Below are positions 34,416-42,565 of a stretch of DNA of 54,650 nucleotides, piece after piece. The position numbers and the translations under genes are program-made. Position 1 is the first letter of the stretch; each line of letters begins with the position of its first letter. The notes under the pieces are model-generated. The model was not told where the DNA came from and made no database searches. It was given only the letters and a program-made list of their open reading frames with translations. The DNA is taken from positions 1-54,650 of the forward strand of contig CAZWCZ010000008.1 in assembly GCA_964632165.1 (NCBI GenBank). The letters are read 5' to 3'. Source of the DNA: SIG299 sp964632165. Its GTDB lineage: Bacteria > Bacillota > Clostridia > Lachnospirales > Lachnospiraceae.

Positions 34416-35936
34416 ATGAATATTGCAGAAAAACTTCAGATTCTTTCGGATGCAGCCAAATATGATGTTGCATGTACTTCCAGCGGCTCTGAAAGAAAGG
34501 GCAGGAAAGGAGCGATCGGAAATTCGGTCGCTCCCGGTATCTGTCATACGTTTTCTGCAGACGGAAGATGTATTTCTCTTTTGAAAATCCTTTATACAAA
34601 CCATTGTATCTTTGATTGCAAATATTGCATCAATCGTTCTTCTAATGATATTGTGAGGACTTCTTTTACACCTGAGGAAGTATGCCGCTTAACGATAGAA
34701 TTTTATCGGAGAAATTATATCGAAGGATTATTTTTAAGCTCCGGGATAAAAAATACGCCGACGGAAACAATGTCAGAAATTGTAACAATATTGATACTTC
34801 TTAGAGAAAAGTATCATTTTAACGGATATATCCATTGCAAGGCAATTCCGGGGGCAGATCCTGATCTGCTTGAACTTGCCGGGTGGTATGCCGACCGTAT
34901 GAGTGTTAATATGGAACTGCCGACAGCTGAAGGACTCCGTGCTCTGGCTCCGCATAAAACCAGAAAGAATATCTTACTTCCCATGAGACAGATCCAGGCT
35001 GGGATTGAAGAAAATATGCTTGTGGTTGGTACGAATGACAGTCACGGGAGATTTTGGTATACGCAGAGAGAACTGGGAAAGACCGCAGAAACAACAGGGC
35101 TTTTGTGGGAACAGCAAAAGAGAAAGACAGAGCCGTGGTCTTTTCCGGTGAAACCAAAAGCAGAAACATCAGCCGAAAATAGTCTGACAATGCCAGAGAC
35201 AGAAGGCAAACTTTTCGGATTGCATATGCAGAAAGAGGCACCCTGGGCAAACAGAACCGGAGGAAGATTTGTTCCGGCCGGGCAGTCAACGCAGATGATC
35301 ATTGGCGCGACGCAGGAGAGTGATTATCAGATATTATCAGTTACACAGGCACTCTATCGAAAGTTTGATCTTAAAAGAGTTTTTTATTCTGCATTTGTTC
35401 GTGTAAATGATGACAGCAGCCTTCCGGTACTTCCGGGAGGACCCCCTGTGCGGCGGGAACACAGATTATATCAGGCAGACTGGCTGTTACGATATTATGG
35501 TTTTGAAGCAGAGGAACTGTTATCAGAGCAACACCCGTATTTTAATGAATTTCTGGATCCGAAGTGCGACTGGGCATTGCGGCATCCGGAGAAGTTTCCG
35601 GTTGAGATTAACCGGGCAGATTATGATACATTGCTTCGGATCCCCGGAATCGGAGTAAAATCCGCACGCAGGATCATGGCTGCACGCCGTACCGGAAAAC
35701 TGGATTTTTCTGATCTGAAGAAAATAGGAGTAGTACTGAAACGTGCCGTTTATTTTATTACATGTGACGGAAAAACATATGGTTCCGTCAGAATGACACC
35801 AAATTTGATTTTAAGTAATCTTTTAGCGGGAGAAAAACCGGAAATGCAAGAGGAAACGGTATATCGGCAAATGACCCTGTTTGATGGAAATTATCAGGAT
35901 CTGTCGGCACTTTCAGCACAGTTGAGAGGTATCTGA
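34416..35936 (+). CDS. putative DNA modification/repair radical SAM protein (TIGR03916-type)
   Basis: 506 residues. The radical SAM cluster motif CIFDCKYC (CxxxCxxC) lies at about 64-71, preceded by APGICHTFSADGRCISLLK and followed by INRSSNDIV, typical of the TIGR03916 family distantly related to SplB. The C-terminal third has a helix-hairpin-helix DNA-binding segment (RADYDTLLRIPGIGVKSARRIMAARR region, about 422-447). It would use S-adenosylmethionine to make a radical acting on a nucleic acid. The ATG at 34416 is eight bases after AAAGGAG; a longer in-frame start overlaps operator sequence. The partner gene follows after 25 bp. The reaction is not known to me. Confidence 0.87.
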   Translation: MNIAEKLQILSDAAKYDVACTSSGSERKGRKGAIGNSVAPGICHTFSADGRCISLLKILYTNHCIFDCKYCINRSSNDIVRTSFTPEEVCRLTIEFYRRNYIEGLFLSSGIKNTPTETMSEIVTILILLREKYHFNGYIHCKAIPGADPDLLELAGWYADRMSVNMELPTAEGLRALAPHKTRKNILLPMRQIQAGIEENMLVVGTNDSHGRFWYTQRELGKTAETTGLLWEQQKRKTEPWSFPVKPKAETSAENSLTMPETEGKLFGLHMQKEAPWANRTGGRFVPAGQSTQMIIGATQESDYQILSVTQALYRKFDLKRVFYSAFVRVNDDSSLPVLPGGPPVRREHRLYQADWLLRYYGFEAEELLSEQHPYFNEFLDPKCDWALRHPEKFPVEINRADYDTLLRIPGIGVKSARRIMAARRTGKLDFSDLKKIGVVLKRAVYFITCDGKTYGSVRMTPNLILSNLLAGEKPEMQEETVYRQMTLFDGNYQDLSALSAQLRGI

Positions 35937-35961
35937 AGATAAGATATGAGGGGTAAAACGG

Positions 35962-36774
35962 ATGAAGCATATTTTGCAGTGTGAAGATACGATCGCAGGA
36001 ATTTTTTCAGCTGTTTATTGTGCATGGGAATATCGATTCGGGCATGAGAATACAGTGATTGCACTGATAAGAAAAGCAGACATGGACACACCGGAGCTGT
36101 TTGCTGAATATCATTTGCTTGTGCCGGATACACGGAAAGCGCAAAAAGTTTTAGAAACCATACGCAGATCATGCGGATATGCAGTTTATGAAAGTTTGTT
36201 CTTTGCGGCATATGCAGATGCAGTGGATAAAGCGGATACGATATATCGTTATGTTCAAAGAGCATTGGATATGGGGAAAATGATACAAGATCATTTGACA
36301 GCTCCGGAAGTTGTGCGTATCATGGAATTGAGCCGTGAGGTAAAGAATGAGCGTCATTACTATTTGGGATTCCTACGATTTATTGAAATTCCCGGAAGCA
36401 TCCTGCTTGCAAAGTATGAGCCGAAGAACAGAGTAACCGAACTTATCATGCCGCATTTTGCAGAGCGGTATCCGGAGGAAAGATTTATCATATGGGATGT
36501 TCGAAGAAATGAGGCAGGTGTATATAAACCTGGGCAAAGGTATCTGATGATAACATTTACTGAAGAGGAAAAGAAACGCCTGCTTTCATATCGAGAAATA
36601 CATTTGGATGCCGAGCTGCTTTGGAAGGATTTTGTAAAGGCGGTCAGCATCCGGGAGAGGGACAACAGAGAACTGCAGAAAAGTAACATTCCGCTCCATT
36701 TCAGAAAATACATGACGGAATTTGGTAAGGAGGGACCGGAAGATGGAGTACCGGGTCAGAGCCGTTTTATTTGA
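35962..36774 (+). CDS. TIGR03915/DUF4130-type putative DNA metabolism protein
   Basis: 270 residues. The start ILQCEDTIAGIFSAVYCAWE, the middle RVVRIMELSREVKNE-like segment (EVVRIMELSREVKNERHYY) and LLAKYEPKNRV with MPHFAERYPEERFIIWDV match the family annotated TIGR03915 or DUF4130. Its members are regularly encoded next to the radical SAM protein found here, and fusions with uracil-DNA-glycosylase-like domains are described for related proteins. No membrane segment. The GNAT gene downstream starts within its last 32 bases, so all three may share a transcript. It is likely to act with the radical SAM protein on DNA; the reaction is unknown. Confidence 0.82.
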   Translation: MKHILQCEDTIAGIFSAVYCAWEYRFGHENTVIALIRKADMDTPELFAEYHLLVPDTRKAQKVLETIRRSCGYAVYESLFFAAYADAVDKADTIYRYVQRALDMGKMIQDHLTAPEVVRIMELSREVKNERHYYLGFLRFIEIPGSILLAKYEPKNRVTELIMPHFAERYPEERFIIWDVRRNEAGVYKPGQRYLMITFTEEEKKRLLSYREIHLDAELLWKDFVKAVSIRERDNRELQKSNIPLHFRKYMTEFGKEGPEDGVPGQSRFI

Positions 36775-37591
36775 TATTATGGCAGGATGCGAAGAATTAA
36801 AAAGATCACTACAGAATGCCGGAATTCAAGTGGGAGTTCCTTTTTTAGGATTTCAGGCAAAAACAGGACTGCAAAGAGAACTTGCACGATTATGCCGGAA
36901 AGGAGAAGAATGCCTGCTGCTCACTAATCAGGAAGAGCATGCCCGTATCGGGAGAGAGTGCGGACTGGTGGTAGTCGGATGTATAGAAGGACATTTTTCG
37001 GCACCGAAAACAAAAGTTTTGTTGGAATCTCCGGAAGAAGTCAATGTGGGTTATCTGGACCGTACGTTCTGCCACAGTAAGGGATATCCGGCGGTCATTT
37101 TGGAAACAGAACGACTTCTTTTGAAGGAACAGGAAGAAAGCGAAATAGAAACCTTATATGAAATACTGAAAGAAACAGAAGGACAAAGACTTTCCATGAA
37201 AACATCTGAAAACAGAGAAGAGCTGGAAAAGCTTTTTTCCTACGGTACCTGTGTCTATTCTTTCTTTGAGTATGGTTATTGGGTGATCATATCGAAGGAG
37301 ACAGGAAAACTGATCGGACGTGCAGGATTTTTAGAAGGAAGTTATCCTCCGGAAATCGGATATGTGATAGAACACTCACAATGGGGAAAGGGATATGCAA
37401 CAGAAACAGTCAAAGCACTATTGCAGTATGCCTCGGAAGAGATTGCGTGTGAGTGTATTTTAGCCAGAGTCTCAAAAAAGAACGTTGTTTCTGCACATAT
37501 TGCAGAAAAATGTGGTTTTGTACTATCGGGAGAAATTGGGAATGAGGAAAATGCTTCCGATTCCATAATGATATACAAATTTGATATGTAG
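36743..37591 (+). CDS. degenerate HAD-like domain fused to a GNAT acetyltransferase
   Basis: 282 residues. The first 105 resemble a HAD-type phosphatase that has lost its active site: VRAVLFDIMAG stands where DxDGT would be, and LLLTNQEEHARIGRECGLVVVGCIEG resembles the usual motif IV region. Residues of about 125-282 are a GNAT domain with ERLLLKEQEESEIETLYEI, GRAGFLEGSYPPEIGYVIEHSQWGKGYATE (acetyl-CoA-binding loop), and NVVSAHIAEKCGF. It probably acetylates a small molecule or protein. The ATG at 36743 has AAGGAGGG eight bases upstream and lies inside the previous gene. It ends at a terminator. Confidence 0.8.
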   Translation: MEYRVRAVLFDIMAGCEELKRSLQNAGIQVGVPFLGFQAKTGLQRELARLCRKGEECLLLTNQEEHARIGRECGLVVVGCIEGHFSAPKTKVLLESPEEVNVGYLDRTFCHSKGYPAVILETERLLLKEQEESEIETLYEILKETEGQRLSMKTSENREELEKLFSYGTCVYSFFEYGYWVIISKETGKLIGRAGFLEGSYPPEIGYVIEHSQWGKGYATETVKALLQYASEEIACECILARVSKKNVVSAHIAEKCGFVLSGEIGNEENASDSIMIYKFDM

Positions 37592-37620
37592 AGGCTTGGG
37601 AGCAGTATCCCAGGCCTTTT
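37592..37620. terminator. intrinsic terminator between convergent genes
   Basis: AGGCTTGGGA pairs with TCCCAGGCCT (one G-U) over GCAGTA and is followed by TTT. It starts right at the stop codon of the HAD-GNAT gene and faces the lipoprotein gene on the other strand. Confidence 0.8.
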
Positions 37621-37622
37621 GA

Positions 37623-37931
37623 CTAGTTTGCTTCGGAATCGTGGCTTCCGTCTTTCATGCTGTTTCCAAGGTCATCTACTGCGTCGCCTACGCCGTCTAA
37701 AACATCACCTACACCATCCCCAATGCCGGTACCGATATCATCTACACCATCGATGATATCATTCCCTAAATTTCCGGAATCCGGATCTGCCGGGTCGGTA
37801 GGATTAGGGATTCCGGTCTGACCATAGGTACCATCGGTTACTGAATTGTTGTTATCACTGTTTTTTGCACAGGCGGCAAAGCTTAATACAAGAAAACAGC
37901 ATACAATCAGTAAAAGGGTCTGCTTTTTCAT
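37623..37931 (-). CDS. small Gly/Asp-rich lipoprotein
   Basis: 102 residues. The signal peptide has lipobox LSFAAC (Cys21). The mature part begins with an Asn-rich stretch and continues with a low-complexity repeat of Gly, Asp and Val (DDIGTGIGDGVGDVLDGVGD), spaced roughly every 4-7 residues like an amphipathic helix or a loose calcium-binding repeat. It has AAAGGAGG before the ATG. No family recognised and no enzymatic motif. It is convergent with the HAD-GNAT gene and divergent from the CYTH gene. Confidence 0.8.
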   Translation of the reverse strand: MKKQTLLLIVCCFLVLSFAACAKNSDNNNSVTDGTYGQTGIPNPTDPADPDSGNLGNDIIDGVDDIGTGIGDGVGDVLDGVGDAVDDLGNSMKDGSHDSEAN

Positions 37932-38022
37932 AAGAAATCCTCCTTTCGATGCTTGCTCGTGACGAAATATCGTCTGCAGGTAGTATTTGCACGGAGGAAA
38001 AAGTTATTCACTCGGAATAGTA

Positions 38023-38051
38023 GTGACATTTGGTAAAAAAACTGGTAGAAT
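38023..38051 (+). promoter_or_regulatory. putative promoter of the CYTH-rlmD operon
   Basis: GTGACA (38023-38028) as -35, 17 bp spacer, -10 TAGAAT (38046-38051). Because the -10 lies here, start codons before about 38058 are unlikely. Confidence 0.5.
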
Positions 38052-38103
38052 GAATCGGGTAAATGAAATTACAGATCATTTAAAAATTTTTTCGGAGGGG
38101 AAA

Positions 38104-38610
38104 ATGGAGATTGAACGTAAATTTACAGTGATGAAATTGCCGGAGAATTTAGAACAATATGAAAAAAGAGAAATAGAGCAAGGATATTTATGTACAAATC
38201 CTGTGGTGCGCATCCGAAAAATGAATGAAGACTATATTTTAACTTATAAATCGAAGGAAAAAGGAAAGTATACCAAACATCATGCCAGATGCTGCGAAGA
38301 GGTGGAACTTCCCCTGACAAAAGGGGGTTACTTTCATTTGAAGGAAAAGGCGGATGGAAATATCATTTCTAAAACAAGGTATTTGATCCCGACAGAAGAT
38401 GCGCATAAGATTGAGCTAGATATATTTCATGGGCATCTGGAAGGGCTTGTATTTGCTGAAATTGAATTTGAAAGCGAAGAAGCAGCAGCAAATTATCCGC
38501 TGCCGGATTGGTTTCAGGATGATGTGACGTTTGACAGACATTACAGCAATGCTTATATGACAAAATTTGACAGCTTGAAGGAATTGTTTTTTGATCAGGA
38601 GGAAAAATGA
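38104..38610 (+). CDS. CYTH domain protein (inorganic triphosphatase/adenylate cyclase superfamily)
   Basis: 168 residues beginning MEIERKF, the ExExK-type motif that binds triphosphate in CYTH/TTM proteins. Further strands carry the expected charged residues (VVRIRKMNEDYILTYKSK, RCCEEVELPLT, IELDIFHGHLEGLVFAEIEFE). Bacterial members hydrolyse inorganic triphosphate or thiamine triphosphate. The ATG at 38104 has GGAGGGG upstream; a longer in-frame start crosses the promoter. Its end overlaps the methyltransferase gene by 4 bp (ATGA), so translation is coupled. Confidence 0.88.
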   Translation: MEIERKFTVMKLPENLEQYEKREIEQGYLCTNPVVRIRKMNEDYILTYKSKEKGKYTKHHARCCEEVELPLTKGGYFHLKEKADGNIISKTRYLIPTEDAHKIELDIFHGHLEGLVFAEIEFESEEAAANYPLPDWFQDDVTFDRHYSNAYMTKFDSLKELFFDQEEK

Positions 38611-40241
38611 AAAAGGGCGAAGAATATATTGGATTGGTAGAGAAAGTTGAGTTCCCGAATAAAGGCATTATTCGGATGGAAGAAAGAAAAATCATTGTAA
38701 AAAACACGATTCCCGGACAAAAGGTAAGGTTCAGGATCACGAAGCTGCGTTCTGATCGGGGTGAGGGAACACTTTTGGAAACGGTAGAGAATGCCCCGTG
38801 TGAATTAAAAGAGGCGGCATGCCCACATGCAGGGAAGTGTGGCGGGTGTGTTTATCAGACGCTTCCGTATGAAGAACAATTAAAGATAAAGGAAATGCAG
38901 GTAAAAGATCTGTTGGAGCCGGTCATCGGAGAAGTTCCGTTCCTTGGAATGTTTCCAAGTCCGAAATCGGAAGAGTATCGGAACAAAATGGAGTTTTCTT
39001 TTGGAGATGAGACCAAAGGCGGAGAATTGACATTGGGACTTCATAAGAGAGGAAGTTTTTATGATATCGTTCCGGTAGGCAGTTGCAGGCTGGTACATCC
39101 GGATGTACGGCAGATTTTGGATACTGTATCTGAGTACTGCAGGACAAAGGGATTGCCATATTATCATAAGATGTCACACGATGGGTACTTGCGTCATCTT
39201 GTAATACGTCGTGCTGAAAAAACAGGAGAAATTTTAATTAATATCGTAACAACGTCACAGCAGAATCATGATTTCACAGAACTAAAGGAACAGTTATTCA
39301 AACTTCCGTTAAGAGGAACATATGCGGGAATTTTGCATAGTATCAATGACAGTCTTGCAGATGTGGTAAAGAGTGATGAAACGAGGATATTGTACGGGCA
39401 GGAATTTTTTTATGAGGAATTGCTGGGATTAAAATTCAGAATCTCTACATTTTCATTTTTTCAGACCAATTCTTTGGGGGCTGAGGTACTTTACAGTCTG
39501 GCACGTGATTTCATCGGAGAGGGTGAACGCAAAGTTGTATTTGATCTGTATAGTGGCACGGGAACAATCGCACAACTGATGGCGCCGGTTGCAGAAAAAG
39601 TGATCGGGGTAGAAATTGTAGAAGAGGCTGTAGCTGCTGCTAAGGAAAACGCACATGCAAATGGGTTGTCTAATTGTGAATTTATTGCCGGTGATGTACT
39701 GAAAGTATTAGATACCATTGCAGATAAGCCGGAATATATTATCCTGGATCCGCCAAGAGACGGAATTCATCCAAAGGCCTTACAAAAAATCATTGCTTAT
39801 GGAGTAAAGAGGATGGTATACATTTCTTGTAAACCAACCAGCCTGGCGAGAGATTTGGAGATTTTAAAGGGATGTGGTTATCAGGTTGAAAAGGTTGCCT
39901 GCGTGGATATGTTTCCTGGAACAGCAAATGTGGAGACGGTTGTCCTTCTTTCCAAGGGAGAGGTCGACTCGAAAAAGGTGCGTGTGGAGTTCTCATTGGA
40001 AGATATGGATATGTCAGATTTTCAGGATAGTGCGACCTACACACAGATTAAGGACTATGTGCTGGAATATAGCGGATTAAAGGTTTCTAACCTGTATATT
40101 TCGCAGATTAAGCGGAAATGTGGATTGGAAGTGGGTAAAAACTACAATCTACCGAAATCTGATGATAGCAGGCAACCGCAGTGTCCACCGGAGAAAGAGA
40201 AAGCAATCCGAGAAGCGTTTGAATATTTTGGGTTGGTGTAA
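38607..40241 (+). CDS. rlmD: 23S rRNA (uracil-C5)-methyltransferase, RlmD/RumA family
   Basis: 544 residues; typical members have 430-460. An N-terminal TRAM domain (VEKVEFPNKGIIRMEERKIIV) is followed by the iron-sulfur cysteines (CPHAGKCGGCVYQ) and the SAM-binding domain (FDLYSGTGTIAQLMAP, VIGVEIVEEAV). Catalytic motifs are DPPRDGIHPKAL and the nucleophile Cys in YISCKPTSLARDL. About 90 extra residues at the C-terminus (VEFSLEDMDMSDFQDSATYT, VSNLYISQIKRKCGL) form a small helical domain seen in clostridial homologues. It methylates uridine in rRNA. The exact position modified (1939 or another) cannot be told from sequence. Confidence 0.9.
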   Translation: MKKGEEYIGLVEKVEFPNKGIIRMEERKIIVKNTIPGQKVRFRITKLRSDRGEGTLLETVENAPCELKEAACPHAGKCGGCVYQTLPYEEQLKIKEMQVKDLLEPVIGEVPFLGMFPSPKSEEYRNKMEFSFGDETKGGELTLGLHKRGSFYDIVPVGSCRLVHPDVRQILDTVSEYCRTKGLPYYHKMSHDGYLRHLVIRRAEKTGEILINIVTTSQQNHDFTELKEQLFKLPLRGTYAGILHSINDSLADVVKSDETRILYGQEFFYEELLGLKFRISTFSFFQTNSLGAEVLYSLARDFIGEGERKVVFDLYSGTGTIAQLMAPVAEKVIGVEIVEEAVAAAKENAHANGLSNCEFIAGDVLKVLDTIADKPEYIILDPPRDGIHPKALQKIIAYGVKRMVYISCKPTSLARDLEILKGCGYQVEKVACVDMFPGTANVETVVLLSKGEVDSKKVRVEFSLEDMDMSDFQDSATYTQIKDYVLEYSGLKVSNLYISQIKRKCGLEVGKNYNLPKSDDSRQPQCPPEKEKAIREAFEYFGLV

Positions 40242-40591
40242 GTAAAGAGACTATGAAATATTGATATTGCATAACTTTAGGACAATATAAAGAAAAATCA
40301 GAGAGAAGAAAATAAAATAGGTGGCAGATTTTGGTTATCTGCCGCCATTGCGATTGCTATGTTATTTAATAGTATTTATTACAATTCTATGGGAAAGAAA
40401 TCAAGGGACACAATATAAGTTTAAGATGAAATTTCCACAGAGGAAGAAGTAAAATCCCGATAGATTAATAGGGATGAAAGTGGTAGAATCTTCTTGCGTG
40501 GAGAGATGAGATTTATATGTGAAAATTCATTTCTGTTAATCCTGCCGCAAGGCTTGATTATAAAAATATTATATTTTAAGGAGATTGCTGT
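40242..40591 (+). other. intergenic region after rlmD, no clear gene
   Basis: About 350 bp, AT-rich. GGTGGCAGAT (40320-40329) pairs with ATCTGCCGCC (40337-40346) as a hairpin without a T tract. An open frame of 43 codons (40321-40452, GTG start) overlaps it with no ribosome site and is probably chance or a gene remnant. Confidence 0.4.
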
Positions 40592-40627
40592 TTGAGAAAA
40601 AACAACACCTTGGAGATTGTGGCATAG
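40592..40627 (+). CDS. possible 11-residue leader peptide upstream of a GNAT gene
   Basis: TTG-initiated frame of 11 codons (MRKNNTLEIVA) eight bases after AAGGAG, immediately followed by a strong hairpin (40630-40664) and then the GNAT gene. The layout is that of an attenuation leader. The reading frame is short enough to occur by chance. Confidence 0.35.
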   Translation: MRKNNTLEIVA

Positions 40628-40629
40628 CC

Positions 40630-40664
40630 GGGAGGTTATGAAAACAATCAAAACGTAACCTCCC
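40630..40664 (+). other. hairpin between leader peptide and GNAT gene
   Basis: GGGAGGTTA (40630-40638) pairs perfectly with TAACCTCCC (40656-40664), extended by two inner pairs. No T tract follows. It lies about 20 nt before the ribosome site of the GNAT gene. Confidence 0.6.
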
Positions 40665-40700
40665 AGTATTGCAGTCAACAATCATCAGGAGGAAAAATTA

Positions 40701-41327
40701 ATGAATAAAAATGGCTATTTAATACGTTTGGAATTACCTGCAGACCATGCAGATGTAGAAAATCTGGTAAGAGAATCTTTTTGGAATGTGTATCGTCCGG
40801 GCTGTTATGAACACTATTTGTTACGATGTCTGCGAGATGACAAAGACTTTGTGCCGGAACTTGATTTTGTGATGGAAAAAGATGGTCGAATCATCGGACA
40901 GAGTATTTTTATGAGAGCAAAGCTTCAGACAGACGATGGGAGAGAAATTCCTATTATGACCATGGGTCCAATCTGTATTGCAAATGATTTAAAACGCAAG
41001 GGATATGGAAAGATTCTTTTGGATTATTCTATGGAAAAGGCAAAAGAAATGGGTGCAGGAGCATTATGTATTGAAGGTAATATTGATTTTTATGGAAAAA
41101 GCGGATTTGAGTTTGCGTCTGAATATGGGATTCGCTATCATGGATTACCGGAAGGTGAAGAAGCTTCTTTCTTCTTGTGTAGAGAACTGATTCCCGGATA
41201 TTTAGATGGAGTGACAGGCGAGTATACTACGCCGGAAGGATATTTTGTGGATGAAGCGAAAGCAGAGGAGTTTGATAAGCAATTTCCATACAAAGAGAAA
41301 TTAAAATTACCGGGACAACTTGTGTAA
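40701..41327 (+). CDS. GNAT family N-acetyltransferase
   Basis: 208 residues. The GNAT core is clear: LELPADHADVENLVRESF, a central strand pair (ELDFVMEKDGRIIGQSIFM), the MGPICIANDLKRKGYGKILL acetyl-CoA loop (Q/RxxGxG type), and ALCIEGNIDFYGKSGFEFA. The C-terminal 55 residues (EEASFFLCRELIPGYLDGVTG) are an extension common in clostridial members with predicted small-molecule substrates. AGGAGG precedes the ATG. Preceded by a possible leader peptide and hairpin, followed by a terminator, so it is a single-gene unit. Substrate unknown. Confidence 0.87.
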   Translation: MNKNGYLIRLELPADHADVENLVRESFWNVYRPGCYEHYLLRCLRDDKDFVPELDFVMEKDGRIIGQSIFMRAKLQTDDGREIPIMTMGPICIANDLKRKGYGKILLDYSMEKAKEMGAGALCIEGNIDFYGKSGFEFASEYGIRYHGLPEGEEASFFLCRELIPGYLDGVTGEYTTPEGYFVDEAKAEEFDKQFPYKEKLKLPGQLV

Positions 41328-41346
41328 AACTGTTCCAAACTTACGC

Positions 41347-41374
41347 TGGTGGGGCTGTTGCCCCATCAGTTTTT
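41347..41374 (+). terminator. intrinsic terminator after GNAT gene
   Basis: TGGTGGGGC pairs with GCCCCATCA over TGTT, followed by GTTTTT. Confidence 0.85.
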
Positions 41375-41406
41375 AAAAATAGAGGTTGTATGTGAGGTTT
41401 AAGAGA

Positions 41407-41652
41407 ATGACAGTTTTGGATGTTTTTTCATGGTTATCGGAAAAAGAAATAGACATAGAAGGAATAGAAAACATATTTTTAAAATCTTACAAAGGTGTTG
41501 CCGATAATACTTATGAGATAGTACATGAGATTCCGGAAAACATAGGAACAGATATGTTTGATTGTAAGAATGAACTGTTGAGTGAAGGAAAAAAGGTTGT
41601 ATATATGATGAGAGCCGGTGTGCCTGTGGCTGTCATAGGTTATAGGGATTAA
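41407..41652 (+). CDS. small hypothetical protein
   Basis: 81 residues, not recognised. MTVLDVFSWLSEKEIDIEGIE starts with a helix, and VVYMMRAGVPVAVIGYRD ends in a probable beta hairpin. No cysteine, signal peptide or membrane helix. The ATG at 41407 follows GTGAGG at a distance of about nine bases; in-frame TTG and GTG codons upstream have no site. The surrounding stretch to 43020 is more AT-rich than the core genes, suggesting accessory DNA. Confidence 0.6.
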   Translation: MTVLDVFSWLSEKEIDIEGIENIFLKSYKGVADNTYEIVHEIPENIGTDMFDCKNELLSEGKKVVYMMRAGVPVAVIGYRD

Positions 41653-41677
41653 AAATTTGAAGTTGGAGAATTGATAA

Positions 41678-42298
41678 ATGGATGCACAAGTTTTTTGGGA
41701 TGTGATTGGAAAATATAATCAAGACACAGTAGTAATTCAAGTTGCTTTATTGCTTGTGATTGCGGGGGGAATCATAGTTGCTCGCACTAAAAAAATAGCG
41801 TGGATGGAAAAAGTGGTGTTGGGTATTGCTAATTTGTTTATAGGTATTGTTTTCTTTGGAGTATACGGAACAGAGCCTATTCAGAAATTTTTTGCATTGC
41901 CACTATATATTATTTGTGGAATGCTCTTTTTGTACGAGGCATTTCACAACAAAACGAACCAACCGAATAAGTTCAATTTTATACAACTTTCATTGATTCT
42001 ATTGTATGTTTTATATCCGATAATTTCGTGGGCATTAGGAAATGAATTTCCAAGAATGGTAACACATATTATGCCATGTCCGGTTGTAAGTTTAAGTCTG
42101 ACGGTTTATGCGAGCTATTCTCGAAAAAACAGAGTACTATTGGCATTATTAACTATTTGGGGATTAACAGGAATTAAATCGGTTATATTTAGTGCCTATG
42201 AAGATATAATTCTTTTGGTGTGCGGCATATATGGAGTGTATTTGATGGTTAAGGAAATAAAGGTTTCTAAAAAGAATAGGAAAGTCATAAAGGTATAA
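41678..42298 (+). CDS. DUF6064-like polytopic membrane protein
   Basis: 206 residues, six or seven hydrophobic helices. Segments such as FWDVIGKYNQDTVVIQVAL, FGVYGTEPIQKFFALPLY and YPIISWALGNEFPRMVTHIMP match DUF6064 proteins, an uncharacterised integral membrane family. The C-terminus is basic and should be cytoplasmic. TTGGAGAA precedes the ATG. No neighbouring gene suggests a pathway. Confidence 0.75.
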   Translation: MDAQVFWDVIGKYNQDTVVIQVALLLVIAGGIIVARTKKIAWMEKVVLGIANLFIGIVFFGVYGTEPIQKFFALPLYIICGMLFLYEAFHNKTNQPNKFNFIQLSLILLYVLYPIISWALGNEFPRMVTHIMPCPVVSLSLTVYASYSRKNRVLLALLTIWGLTGIKSVIFSAYEDIILLVCGIYGVYLMVKEIKVSKKNRKVIKV

Positions 42299-42324
42299 AC
42301 TTTGAATTTGGCGGTGAGAAAACA

Positions 42325-42538
42325 ATGGAATGGATAAACATTTTCGGTGTGGTGTTCAGACGAAGCATTTGCAACCTATCTTATTGTAGATACCGTACTG
42401 GTAATGCTTTATTCTGATATTCCTTCAATGTTGTTCTTATTTAGTGGAATTATGAGTAGGTCTATATTATTGATTGTTGCCGCAGTGTTATTTGCACCTA
42501 CACATATATTGATTTCATATAAGAATGCAAAATGTTAG
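42325..42538 (+). pseudogene. remnant of a small membrane protein gene with internal deletions
   Basis: A ribosome site (GGCGGTGAG) and ATG at 42325 start MEWINIFGVVF, then the frame is lost. A second frame beginning near 42347 continues as SDEAFATYLIVDTVLVMLY and FLFSGIMSRSILLIVAAVLF, ending in THILISYKNAK. Both parts resemble the start and end of one clostridial membrane protein family I recall as about 130-170 residues long. The middle is missing and the reading frame shifts at the join. A second, in-frame loss after VMLY is likely. Confidence 0.6.
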
Positions 42539-42565
42539 ATGAATTTGAATTTGACGGAGGTTAAC

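Noticed and set aside
36169..36713. Antisense frames in the TIGR03915 gene
   Set aside because: They lack start signals and overlap a well-supported gene.
40321..40452. 43-codon frame with a hydrophobic segment
   Set aside because: GTG start inside a hairpin, no ribosome site and no recognised family. Reported only as part of the intergenic region.
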